From NCBI GenBank assembly GCA_937983305.1, contig CALKAJ010000250.1, positions 1-14,344 of the forward strand: a DNA stretch of 14,344 nt. Reading direction: 5' to 3'. This document shows positions 7,846 to 13,575 of the stretch, piece after piece. The notes under the pieces are model-generated. The model did no database searches. It was not told where the DNA came from and saw nothing but the letters and a program-made list of their open reading frames with translations. Each line of letters starts with the position of its first letter. Positions within the stretch are counted from its first letter, which is position 1. The translations under genes and the position numbers were made by a program. Origin of the DNA: an uncultured Ignavibacteriota bacterium. Its GTDB lineage: Bacteria; Bacteroidota; Ignavibacteria; Tepidaquicellales; Tepidaquicellaceae.

Positions 7846-7967
7846 TTCATTTCAATCCTAAAAAAGTTATGTAAAAGTTCTATTTCAGCATTAAATCTGT
7901 ATCAAATTTTGAAAAAAGTCAAAATTCAACATCACAAAACAACGGAATTATTCTGCAACGGTAAATG

Positions 7968-8039
7968 CACCGAGTACCCACACTCAATACTTGCAAATTT
8001 ACTTGTACTCGTTACAAGTATTCGATACATACACCGAGT
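7968..8039. repeat. Direct repeat CACCGAGT bracketing inverted repeats
   Basis: CACCGAGT occurs at 7968-7975 and again at 8032-8039, 64 bases apart, on either side of the TACTTG repeat cluster. The first copy continues as CGAGTAC (7971-7977), whose reverse complement GTACTCG is at 8005-8011. CACTC at 7981-7985 can also pair with GAGTG at 8036-8040. The arrangement suggests paired operator sites or a folded leader RNA for the rightward operon, which begins 71 bases downstream. The repeats are seen directly; the function is inferred. Confidence 0.5.
7986..8022. promoter_or_regulatory. Operator-like cluster of three TACTTG half-sites with alternative hairpins
   Basis: TACTTG occurs at 7988-7993 and 8000-8005, exactly 12 bases apart, and inverted as CAAGTA at 8015-8020. 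The third copy can form a perfect 8-base stem with either partner: TACTTGTA/TACAAGTA (8000-8007 with 8013-8020, 5-base loop CTCGT) or AATACTTG/CAAGTATT (7986-7993 with 8015-8022). This is the pattern expected of a dimeric repressor or activator site with an additional half-site. A mutually exclusive RNA switch is the alternative. No U-run follows, so it is not an intrinsic terminator. No repressor gene is in the window. Confidence 0.5.
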
Positions 8040-8110
8040 GCTTTTTCGCTTGCATAGAATTTAAATAGTTTTGCGGTTGTTGTAGTGTAAAATTTTTGAA
8101 ATCAAGTATT

Positions 8111-9316
8111 ATGTGGAAAGAAGTATTCAAAGCAGGCAAGCATACAGATGCAAACGGAAACGAGCGTGAATGGAGTTCCGAAGATATAGATGCAATCATA
8201 TCAAAGTATAACAATCAAATGCCTGATGATAAGCATGAAGCACCAGTTGTAATCGGGCATCCTGTGAACAATTCGCCTGCATACGCTTGGGTTGAATCTC
8301 TCAAGAAAGATGGTGAAACATTACTTGCAAAGTTCACTCAGATTGACCCTGAATTCGAGCAACTTATCAAAGAAGGCAGATACAAAAAAGTATCTATTGC
8401 TCTTTATCCTGATATGATGCTAAGACATATTGGTTTTCTTGGTGCTATTCCACCTGCAGTAAAAGGTTTGAAAGACAGTGAATTTAATGGAAGTGAATCA
8501 TTTATCTGCTTTGGAGAACTAAAAGGCAACACAATTACAACAGAAACGGAGCAGAATGACAAGAATGCTGGAACAAACAACCAGCAAAATTTGAACACAA
8601 AGGAACAGATGTTCAACACTTGTTCAACAGATGTTGAGCAAAGTGGTAACAAAATCCAACAAATTAAATTAAAGGAAATTAAAGAAAAGAATATATATTC
8701 TTCTCCCTCAAAATTTAGCAATTTTGAAGGACAGGAAAAACCTTTTTCACCCAATCAAAAATCAATCAATTTTCAAGGAGGCAATATGCCCGATAAATAT
8801 TCAAAGCTATTTCAGGAATTGTTGGGGTGGCTTGGTTCTACATTCAACGAAGAAATTGCTAATCAGACCGCAGAAGAACTTGAGAGGATTAAAAGCAAAT
8901 ATCTCAATGGTTCTGAATCGAAAACCGAATCAAAGACTGCCTTAGAAGCAAGTGAGCCTGACGTTAAGCAAAGTAAAGAGTTTCAAGAAATGCAAAGGAA
9001 ACTTGAACTTCTCGAAAAAGATAACCGAGATATGAAGTTCAATGATTACTTCAAATCTCAATTAGGTCGTTTAGTACCAGCACAAAAACCAATCGTTAAA
9101 CTTGCTTTTGAAGCAATCCAAGATAACAAAGGATTTGAGTTTTCGGAGAATGGGAACATTGTTAAGATGTCTGGAGAAGATTTGATAAAAAGACTTATTG
9201 AATCTTTCCCGATGCAAATTGAGTTCAATGAAATCGCTAAGCAAAATGCTTATAGTGATTCAAATGACCTCGAAAGTCAAAATAAGTTTATTGAAGAATA
9301 CTATCAGGGGAGATAA
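8111..9316 (+). CDS. Mu gpI-like capsid maturation protease with C-terminal scaffold domain
   Basis: This 401-residue protein has an N-terminal Mu I-type protease: WKEVFKAGKHTDANGNERE (2-20), a helix DIDAIISKYNN, then HEAPVVIGHP and PAYAWVESLKKDGETLLAKF, DPEFEQLIKEGRYKKVSIAL and GFLGAIPPAVKGL near residues 110-122. Family members cleave scaffold and capsid precursors inside the prohead. A low-complexity Asn/Gln/Lys-rich linker follows (about 140-225), and the last 176 residues are a helical scaffold domain that can also be made separately. I chose the ATG at 8111 because the family homology begins MWKEVFKAG; the in-frame TTG at 8096 has no support. No good SD precedes 8111. It leads the rightward head operon. 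The double use of one gene as protease and scaffold matches the Mu I/Z and lambda C/Nu3 arrangements. Confidence 0.88.
   Translation: MWKEVFKAGKHTDANGNEREWSSEDIDAIISKYNNQMPDDKHEAPVVIGHPVNNSPAYAWVESLKKDGETLLAKFTQIDPEFEQLIKEGRYKKVSIALYPDMMLRHIGFLGAIPPAVKGLKDSEFNGSESFICFGELKGNTITTETEQNDKNAGTNNQQNLNTKEQMFNTCSTDVEQSGNKIQQIKLKEIKEKNIYSSPSKFSNFEGQEKPFSPNQKSINFQGGNMPDKYSKLFQELLGWLGSTFNEEIANQTAEELERIKSKYLNGSESKTESKTALEASEPDVKQSKEFQEMQRKLELLEKDNRDMKFNDYFKSQLGRLVPAQKPIVKLAFEAIQDNKGFEFSENGNIVKMSGEDLIKRLIESFPMQIEFNEIAKQNAYSDSNDLESQNKFIEEYYQGR
8775..8781 (+). promoter_or_regulatory. Internal Shine-Dalgarno AAGGAGG for the scaffold start
   Basis: A perfect AAGGAGG lies inside the protease gene, four bases before an ATG in the same reading frame (8786). 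It is one of the two best ribosome sites in the window, equal to the one before the major capsid gene. Its position at the junction between the protease linker and the helical scaffold domain indicates that it drives separate, abundant synthesis of the scaffold protein. Confidence 0.8.
8786..9316 (+). CDS. Internal in-frame scaffold protein (gpZ/Nu3-like)
   Basis: Translation from the internal ATG would give 176 residues identical to the C-terminus of the protease gene product, beginning MPDKYSKLFQELLGWLGS. The protein is highly charged and helical (LERIKSKY; FQEMQRKLELLEKDNRDMKF as a coiled-coil candidate around residues 70-90), with a polar linker. It ends with EEYYQGR, and a C-terminal capsid-binding helix is usual in such scaffolds. 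In Mu (Z within I) and lambda (Nu3 within C), in-frame internal starts produce a scaffold that fills the prohead and is degraded by the protease. The frame match (690 bases after 8096, or 675 after 8111, both multiples of three) and strong SD support the same here. The product itself has not been observed, only inferred. Confidence 0.75.
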   Translation: MPDKYSKLFQELLGWLGSTFNEEIANQTAEELERIKSKYLNGSESKTESKTALEASEPDVKQSKEFQEMQRKLELLEKDNRDMKFNDYFKSQLGRLVPAQKPIVKLAFEAIQDNKGFEFSENGNIVKMSGEDLIKRLIESFPMQIEFNEIAKQNAYSDSNDLESQNKFIEEYYQGR

Positions 9317-9319
9317 GAA

Positions 9320-9700
9320 ATGAGTATTAATCTTGGTATAACAAAACTTACTGACATTGAGCCGTATAATGATATTTTTGCAGGCTTACATCCAACAATG
9401 GAAGTAAGTGAAATAGTCATTTTATCAGGGCAGAACCTTAAACGAGGTGCTTGTCTTGGTCTAATCAATGCAGAAGCAAATCCTAACAACGGAAAATATA
9501 CCCTTTGGGATGAAGATTCAACAGATGGCTCTGAAGTTCTTTGCGGTATAATAGGTTGCGATGTTGATGCTACAATCGGTGATGGCAAAGGGTTTATGTA
9601 TGTTCACGGAGAATTTCTAAAATCAGGTCTTAGTGCCGGACACGAAATTATTCCGGGTGTTTATAATAATGGCTCAATAGTGATTAAGGAGGACAAATAA
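9320..9700 (+). CDS. Head decoration protein, lambda gpD-like
   Basis: This 126-residue protein fits the lambda head-decoration superfamily, trimers of which cap the expanded capsid and stabilise it against internal DNA pressure. Visible blocks are VSEIVILSGQNLKRGACLGLI (about 29-49), the strand GKYTLWDEDSTDGSE (58-72) ahead of VLCGIIGCDVDAT, and GFMYVHGEFLKSGL (about 91-104). These match the family's 'G..L.RG..LG', 'A..IL' and 'v...G.F' pattern. It lies between the protease/scaffold gene (3-base gap, GGGGAG 8 bases before the ATG) and the capsid gene (TAATG overlap), the standard place for a decoration protein. It is slightly longer than lambda gpD (110 residues). There are two cysteines (74, 79) close together. 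The assignment is from motif and synteny. Confidence 0.82.
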   Translation: MSINLGITKLTDIEPYNDIFAGLHPTMEVSEIVILSGQNLKRGACLGLINAEANPNNGKYTLWDEDSTDGSEVLCGIIGCDVDATIGDGKGFMYVHGEFLKSGLSAGHEIIPGVYNNGSIVIKEDK

Positions 9701-10746
9701 TGAGTGCTTTAATTGATATGTTTGAAGCAAGAAGTTTGACTAATGCAATAAATCGTGCAAAAGTTATAGAACCTTTTGTTTTAAATACATTCTTCAAAAA
9801 CAAACAGTATCACGCTGCAGATAAGATAGACATTGAGATAATGACTGGTTCGGACAAATTAGCTCAATTTGTAAACCAACACGAAGGTGCTATTCAGATT
9901 AAGAAAGCATCGAAGATAGTTAAAACATTATCTTTGCCAAGAACCTTTGAAAAGAAACTATTTACAGCATTGGAACTTGCTAACTATAAGTCTATCGGCA
10001 ATATATATGTAACAAGTCCCGAAGAGAGAACCAGACTTGCCAACCAAATGATTCTCCAAGAGCTTGAAGAACTAAAAAACAGAATCATTCGCAGACGTGA
10101 GCAAATGGCTTGTGAAGCTTTATCCATCGGCAAACTTACTGTAAGTCAAGACAATATTGACTTTTCGGTAGATTTTGAATTTGAGAATAATGTTCATCTT
10201 GTTACTCTTGGTTCGACTGCTAAATGGAGTGAAACAACTTCCAAACCTTTGATGAATATAAGGTCTTGGAAACGAGATATTATGAAACGTTGTGGAATGA
10301 ACGCAGATATTCTGATATTGGGAAGTGAAGCCGCAGATGCCTTTGTAGCAAACGAATCCATAAAGAAAGAACTTGACACAAACAACAATCGGGTTGGTGT
10401 AATGGATTTGACTCAATCTCCTACCAGAACAGGAATGTTTATAGGTCGCTTGATGGGAGTTGATATTTACGAGTATAACCAGCAATATACAAAGGCAGAC
10501 AATACAACTGCAGATATGATTAATCCAAAAAAAGCAATTATGGTTGCAAGCAGTTCACCGGGTTTCCGAGTTCACTACGGTCCTATTTACAGAATAGAAA
10601 ATGGTAATTTGAAAATCTATCAAAATGAATTGTTGGTTGAAACTAATACAAACGAAGATAAGACTGCTTTGGATTGGAAAGTGGAGCAAAAGAGTTTACC
10701 GACTATTCACGAACCTAACGCTATCATTTCGGCTACGGTATTGTAA
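9700..10746 (+). CDS. Major capsid protein, lambda gpE-like (Phage_cap_E)
   Basis: This 348-residue protein is the main shell protein with an HK97-type fold, of the lambda E family; the length is close to lambda gpE (341). Supporting features are the N-terminal MFEARSLTNAINRAK, the IDIEIMTGSDKLAQFVN stretch, the long E-loop-to-spine helix ELEELKNRIIRRREQMACEAL (about 124-144), the A-domain strand DILILGSEAADAFV (about 204-217), and the late block KKAIMVASSSPGFRVHYGPI (about 277-296). The start has a strong AAGGAGG at 9686-9692, seven bases before the ATG, the best site in this operon apart from the scaffold one, as expected for the most abundant virion protein. It overlaps the decoration gene and the next gene by one base each (TAATG). 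No N-terminal delta domain is seen, consistent with a separate scaffold. Confidence 0.9.
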   Translation: MSALIDMFEARSLTNAINRAKVIEPFVLNTFFKNKQYHAADKIDIEIMTGSDKLAQFVNQHEGAIQIKKASKIVKTLSLPRTFEKKLFTALELANYKSIGNIYVTSPEERTRLANQMILQELEELKNRIIRRREQMACEALSIGKLTVSQDNIDFSVDFEFENNVHLVTLGSTAKWSETTSKPLMNIRSWKRDIMKRCGMNADILILGSEAADAFVANESIKKELDTNNNRVGVMDLTQSPTRTGMFIGRLMGVDIYEYNQQYTKADNTTADMINPKKAIMVASSSPGFRVHYGPIYRIENGNLKIYQNELLVETNTNEDKTALDWKVEQKSLPTIHEPNAIISATVL

Positions 10747-11159
10747 TGTATTGCACAGTTCAAGATATAGTTGATGATTTAACTGAAAAAGTTGTTGCTC
10801 AATTAAGCAACGATGAAGAGCCAAATGTTGTAAATGATGAAATTGTAAGTAAATACATTTCGGACGTTACACAGATAATTGACGGTTATCTTAGAGGCAG
10901 ATATGAATTGCCACTTATAAATGAACACTCAATACTCAAAAAGATTTGCATTGACATTGTGAAATACGAGCTTTACAAACGAAGAGGGAAAGTATTCGAC
11001 AATATACAAAACTTTTACAAAGATGGCATTGCAACACTCGAAAAGATTCAGAAAGGAATGATTACTTTGAACGAAGGCACAGCAGAATCAAGACCAGGAT
11101 TCTTTTTAGTTTCAGAAAGAAAACCTGTTTTTGATAGAACAAAGTTGGAGAATTACTGA
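10746..11159 (+). CDS. gp36-like head completion protein (DUF1320)
   Basis: This 137-residue protein matches the Mu gp36/DUF1320 family, small helical proteins placed between the capsid and tail genes and thought to join the head to the tail. The N-terminus MYCTVQDIVDDLTEKVVAQL (1-20) followed by VVNDEIVSKYISDVTQIIDGYLRGRYELPL (about 28-57) is the family signature, with helices and an 'I..YL..RY.LP' core. KKICIDIVKYELYKRRGK (about 65-82) and a C-terminal LEKIQKGMITLNEG complete it. It is coupled to the capsid gene by a one-base TAATG overlap and to the gp37-like gene by TGATG. The exact role of this family is not firmly settled, so 'head completion/connector' is an inference from position. 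Confidence 0.82.
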   Translation: MYCTVQDIVDDLTEKVVAQLSNDEEPNVVNDEIVSKYISDVTQIIDGYLRGRYELPLINEHSILKKICIDIVKYELYKRRGKVFDNIQNFYKDGIATLEKIQKGMITLNEGTAESRPGFFLVSERKPVFDRTKLENY

Positions 11160-11560
11160 TGATGATAACAGAAATTGAATCTGCTATTGTTGATAAGCTA
11201 AAAATTGACATTCAAGACTTAGCAGTTGAGCCATTTCCTGATAACGTCAAGGATTACGAGTTATTACACCCAAAAGGTGCAGTACTTGTGAGTTATGAAG
11301 GTTCTAACTATACTAATCCAAGAATTGAGCAACAAGCAAGGATGCTTGAATTTGATGTTATCGTAATCGTTAGAAACCTACGTTCACATCTTGGAGCTTA
11401 TGAAACTCTGGACAGAGTGAGACAGTCGCTAACGAATGACCTACTTATTGAAAATATGAAATTATATCCTATTTCAGAAAAGTTTTTGTTTGTTGAAGAA
11501 GACAAGTGGCACTACGAAATAAGATTTATGCTTCCAACAGTTTATTTTATTGGAGAATAA
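11159..11560 (+). CDS. gp37-like protein (DUF1834), head-tail connection
   Basis: This 133-residue protein resembles Mu gp37 (DUF1834), normally found right after gp36 and likely to form the terminator or adaptor at the head-tail joint. Visible features are MMITEIESAIVDKLKI (1-16), HPKGAVLVSYEGSNYTNPR (about 37-55), the strand-rich LEFDVIVIVRNLRSHLGAYE (about 63-82) with the 'R.L....GAYE.LD..R' block, and FLFVEEDKWHYEIRFMLPTV. The length and order fit the family. Two ATGs (11159 and 11162) are adjacent; the first overlaps the upstream stop by one base. In Mu-type genomes the tail sheath gene usually follows; here a membrane/lysis-type gene does. I am fairly sure of the family, less sure of the precise role. 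Confidence 0.8.
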   Translation: MMITEIESAIVDKLKIDIQDLAVEPFPDNVKDYELLHPKGAVLVSYEGSNYTNPRIEQQARMLEFDVIVIVRNLRSHLGAYETLDRVRQSLTNDLLIENMKLYPISEKFLFVEEDKWHYEIRFMLPTVYFIGE

Positions 11561-11562
11561 CG

Positions 11563-11862
11563 ATGGACTTTGCAAATGGATTGATTAACAATGCTATACA
11601 ATTCGGACTTTTGATAGTTGGATTGATTACTTTCTATTTTATGCTTAAACTTGATAATAGGAAAGCAAACGAAGAAGTATTTTCAAGTAAGTTAGCCGAA
11701 ATCGAGAAGTTTAACAATCTCGAAAAAAGAGTTAAGCTACTCGAACAGAGAGTTGATTTATATGATGACTCAATTCGGAAAGAACTTGAAGACATAAAAA
11801 AATTACTGAATGACTTAAACAAACAATTTCATAATCATTTAACATCAAATCACAGGAGTTAA
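11563..11862 (+). CDS. Small membrane-anchored coiled-coil protein (lysis-module candidate)
   Basis: This 99-residue protein has one hydrophobic segment near the N-terminus (about 10-28, AIQFGLLIVGLITFYFMLK) and a long charged helix after it (about 35-92) with heptad-like LEKRVKLLEQRVDLYDDSIRK and LEDIKKLLNDLNKQF, a strong coiled-coil candidate. It is likely an inner-membrane protein with a large soluble coiled coil. I chose the ATG at 11563, with a GGAG eight bases upstream (in the end of the gp37-like gene). An upstream in-frame GTG at 11506 lies inside the gp37-like gene and would add 19 residues in front of the membrane segment, which is less likely. It sits just before a holin candidate and an endolysin, so it may be an accessory lysis protein. 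The architecture is the reverse of XhlA (coiled coil first, membrane segment last). The function is unknown. Confidence 0.75.
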   Translation: MDFANGLINNAIQFGLLIVGLITFYFMLKLDNRKANEEVFSSKLAEIEKFNNLEKRVKLLEQRVDLYDDSIRKELEDIKKLLNDLNKQFHNHLTSNHRS

Positions 11863-11864
11863 AG

Positions 11865-12209
11865 ATGGACACTAAAATTAAATCAGCCATTGATTTCGTG
11901 CTTAGAAATGTAGTTTGGCTTATCATCGGAATTGTAGCAGTTTTCTTCTTACGTCCGGGAACAGCTGAAATACAAACTTTTCTTTTTATAGCAACCCTTG
12001 AAGCAATAGCATTATCTTTATCAGGAATAGCTCTATTTACCTACACTAAGATACCTTTCACAAAACTAATTATGGAAGGTGATGACAAAGAGCTTAATAG
12101 TGTTGAAAGACATTCCATAATGGTTGTATTAGGTTATATATTCTTGGGAGTGCATATATTGGTTGGTCTTGTTGTTTTAGGTGTATATATCGCACAGTTT
12201 TCGCATTAA
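11865..12209 (+). CDS. Three-TM membrane protein, holin candidate
   Basis: This 114-residue protein has three hydrophobic segments: about 15-30 (NVVWLIIGIVAVFFLR), about 39-61 (TFLFIATLEAIALSLSGIALFT) and about 86-110 (VVLGYIFLGVHILVGLVVLGV). Size and number of segments fit a class I holin, the timer protein that opens the inner membrane so that endolysin can reach the wall. It is immediately upstream of the putative endolysin and directly downstream of the coiled-coil membrane protein, with AGGAG six bases before its ATG, placed across the end of the upstream gene. A charged loop (GDDKELNSVERHS, about 73-85) separates the second and third segments. No family name is recognised. Because the endolysin appears to have its own signal peptide, this could act as a pinholin. 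Confidence 0.65.
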   Translation: MDTKIKSAIDFVLRNVVWLIIGIVAVFFLRPGTAEIQTFLFIATLEAIALSLSGIALFTYTKIPFTKLIMEGDDKELNSVERHSIMVVLGYIFLGVHILVGLVVLGVYIAQFSH

Positions 12210-12218
12210 GGAATAACT

Positions 12219-12818
12219 ATGAAAAGATTTGTTATCATAACGATATTGCTTCTTTTAGTCGCCACCGTTGAAACTTTTTCTGCTTCAAGATATTTAATAT
12301 CTTGTGATAGTGACCTGTTAATGGTTTCTCGTGATAGTTTACTATCGCAAGTAGGTATTAAGGAAAAAACTGGAAGAAATGATGGACGTGATGTTGAAGC
12401 TTACCTTAGAAGCGTAGGGTTGGCAAAAGGTAATCCTTACTGTGCAGCAGGACAATATTGGTGTTTTTACTCATCAGCAAAAGATTTGGGATTGCCTACT
12501 AAATCTATCCCAATTCATAAAACAGGTTCTACCGTTACTATGTTAAACCACGCTATAAAGATTGGTCAAAAGACAAATTCTAATCCTAAGGTTGATGATT
12601 TGATGTTTTGGAGAAGACCAAACCAGTGGAGTGGACACGTTGAACGGATTATTGAAGTGAAAAAAGCGGGTTGGGTTGATACTATCGGTTTCAATACAAG
12701 TTCTGGAGATATTGGTTCTCAAGATGATGGTGGTGGCGTTTATAAGCGTAAACGAAATATTCATCACTTTTTAGGTAGAATGGTTGTTAGAGGTTTCATA
12801 GGATTTAAAACAGTATGA
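12219..12818 (+). CDS. Signal-peptide-bearing endolysin, CHAP/NlpC-P60-like cysteine peptidase
   Basis: This 199-residue protein begins with a signal peptide: positively charged KR, hydrophobic FVIITILLLLVATV and a likely cleavage site after FSA (about residue 22). The mature part has the order expected of a papain-like amidase/CHAP fold: nucleophile Cys75 in NPYCAAGQYW, His140 in WSGHVERIIEV, and a polar residue near Asn159 in TIGFNTSSGD, followed by a GGGVYKRKR block (171-179) shared by many phage peptidoglycan hydrolases. It probably cleaves peptidoglycan peptide bonds at lysis and is exported by Sec rather than by a holin hole. It sits between a holin candidate (AAGGA before its ATG) and a spanin-like gene that it overlaps by four bases (ATGA). 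A virion-associated wall enzyme is the main alternative. Confidence 0.8.
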   Translation: MKRFVIITILLLLVATVETFSASRYLISCDSDLLMVSRDSLLSQVGIKEKTGRNDGRDVEAYLRSVGLAKGNPYCAAGQYWCFYSSAKDLGLPTKSIPIHKTGSTVTMLNHAIKIGQKTNSNPKVDDLMFWRRPNQWSGHVERIIEVKKAGWVDTIGFNTSSGDIGSQDDGGGVYKRKRNIHHFLGRMVVRGFIGFKTV

Positions 12819-13270
12819 AAGAAAAGTATCATTTATTAACAGGGATAGTTCTATTAGCAATATCTATGCTTTTATGTTTTTACTTGGGAAGAAGTTCAAA
12901 GCATTGCAATGAATTCACAAGTGTAATTACTAAACGAGATACTGTCATCATAGTTAAACAAGCTGAACCTATAACAATTGAAAAAGCAAGGACAAAACTC
13001 ATTTTTAAGCGTGATACTATTATTGAAACGAAACCATTTACTGCTATTATTGATACCATTATCAAACGAGATACGGTATATGCAAAGTTTGATTTCCCTG
13101 AAAACAGTTTCGATCTTTGGATTAGGAAGAAACCTGATAGCACGATGGTTCATACGATTTATATCACTAAAGAAATCGTGAAAGAAAGACCTTGGTGGGA
13201 AGCACCAGCTTTCACATTGGGAGGCACAATCGTTGGTTATGTCATAGGTAAATCCTTCGATAAAGATTGA
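12815..13270 (+). CDS. Membrane-anchored KRDT-repeat protein, spanin-like
   Basis: This 151-residue protein has an N-terminal membrane segment (about 8-24, LTGIVLLAISMLLCFYL), a polar, lysine-rich middle and a second weakly hydrophobic segment near the C-terminus (about 131-145). The middle holds three copies of a short motif: KRDTV (40-44), KRDTI (65-69) and KRDTV (84-88), each preceded by an Ile-containing stretch, at spacings of 25 and 19 residues. It starts in an ATGA overlap with the endolysin gene, the usual place for an Rz-type spanin. The architecture (inner-membrane anchor, extended periplasmic stalk, terminal hydrophobic patch) could span to the outer membrane as a unimolecular spanin. 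It has no lipobox. Loosely similar anchored proteins appear in Bacteroidota phages, but I cannot confirm a family. The role is inferred from position. Confidence 0.6.
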   Translation: MKEKYHLLTGIVLLAISMLLCFYLGRSSKHCNEFTSVITKRDTVIIVKQAEPITIEKARTKLIFKRDTIIETKPFTAIIDTIIKRDTVYAKFDFPENSFDLWIRKKPDSTMVHTIYITKEIVKERPWWEAPAFTLGGTIVGYVIGKSFDKD

Positions 13271-13278
13271 GGTTTTTT

Positions 13279-13566
13279 ATGTGGATTCAGAAAGCAGAAA
13301 TTATTGATGGTGAAATTAGGTATAACATACTGGGTAAAATCAAGTTAAATGAGCTTGATACAGGTATAGCAGATAAACACTATATTCACGAACAGAGTTC
13401 TGCGAGTAATGTTTGGCACGTAAATCATAATTTAGGTAAGAACCCGGCAATATCTACAGTTGACAGTTCAGGAACAGTCGTTTATGGCAATGTAGAACAT
13501 ATTAATGATAACGAACTTAGAATTTTATTTAAGTATCCATTTTCAGGCAAAGCATATTGTAATTAG
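13279..13566 (+). CDS. Small tail-fibre or receptor-binding-type protein
   Basis: This 95-residue protein ends in a domain seen widely in phage tail proteins: HYIHEQSSASNVWHVNHNLG (about 34-53), KNPAISTVDSSGTVVYG (about 54-70), then NVEHINDNELRILFKYPFSGKAYCN (to the end). In tail proteins the pattern 'W.v.HNLG..P.v..vDs.G.vv.g.v.......v.i.F...f.G.AY.N' is common and forms a beta-sandwich often near the tail tip. I chose the ATG at 13279 with GAGG six bases upstream; the in-frame TTG at 13267 has no good support. The protein lacks anything else, so it could be a small fibre component or assembly partner of the longer protein that follows 9 bases later. It overlaps nothing. Confidence 0.7.
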   Translation: MWIQKAEIIDGEIRYNILGKIKLNELDTGIADKHYIHEQSSASNVWHVNHNLGKNPAISTVDSSGTVVYGNVEHINDNELRILFKYPFSGKAYCN

Positions 13567-13575
13567 GAGAATCAA

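Larger units (their letters stand above)
7846..8110. promoter_or_regulatory. Divergent intergenic control region between the two phage operons
   Basis: This is the only sizeable non-coding stretch in the window, and it separates the starts of the leftward and rightward gene trains. It must therefore hold the promoters for both. Candidate elements seen by eye are TAGAAT at 8055-8060 (5 of 6 to a sigma70 -10) and TAGTTTTG at 8066-8073 (fits the Bacteroidota -7 form TAnnTTTG). Neither has a convincing upstream partner, so neither is claimed. An 11-base palindrome TCAAATTTTGA lies at 7902-7912 near the leftward start. The right half holds the dense repeat cluster listed separately. No tRNA, and no credible gene, was found in it. 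Confidence 0.6.

Noticed and set aside
8000..8022. Intrinsic terminator
   Set aside because: The 8-base hairpin is followed by TTCGATACATACACC rather than a U-run, and its stem is AT-rich.
7960..8045. Possible tRNA in the repeat-rich intergenic stretch (a TTCGATA T-loop-like sequence)
   Set aside because: The flanking bases do not form T-arm or acceptor stems on either strand, and there is no anticodon arm.
7768..8064. 98-codon plus-strand frame across the intergenic region
   Set aside because: It lies mostly antisense to the methyltransferase start, has no SD, and its peptide shows no domain-like pattern. It also runs through the repeat cluster.
7846..8110. Named sigma70 or Bacteroidota promoters
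   Set aside because: TAGAAT (8055) and TAGTTTTG (8066) look like -10/-7 elements but neither has a convincing -35/-33 partner at proper spacing.
7999..8214. 71-codon minus-strand frame overlapping the protease start
   Set aside because: It is antisense to the protease N-terminus, which has clear Mu I-type homology, and has no family signature.
10120..10485. 121-codon minus-strand frame inside the capsid gene
   Set aside because: It is antisense to the strongly supported lambda gpE-like capsid protein and has no motif.
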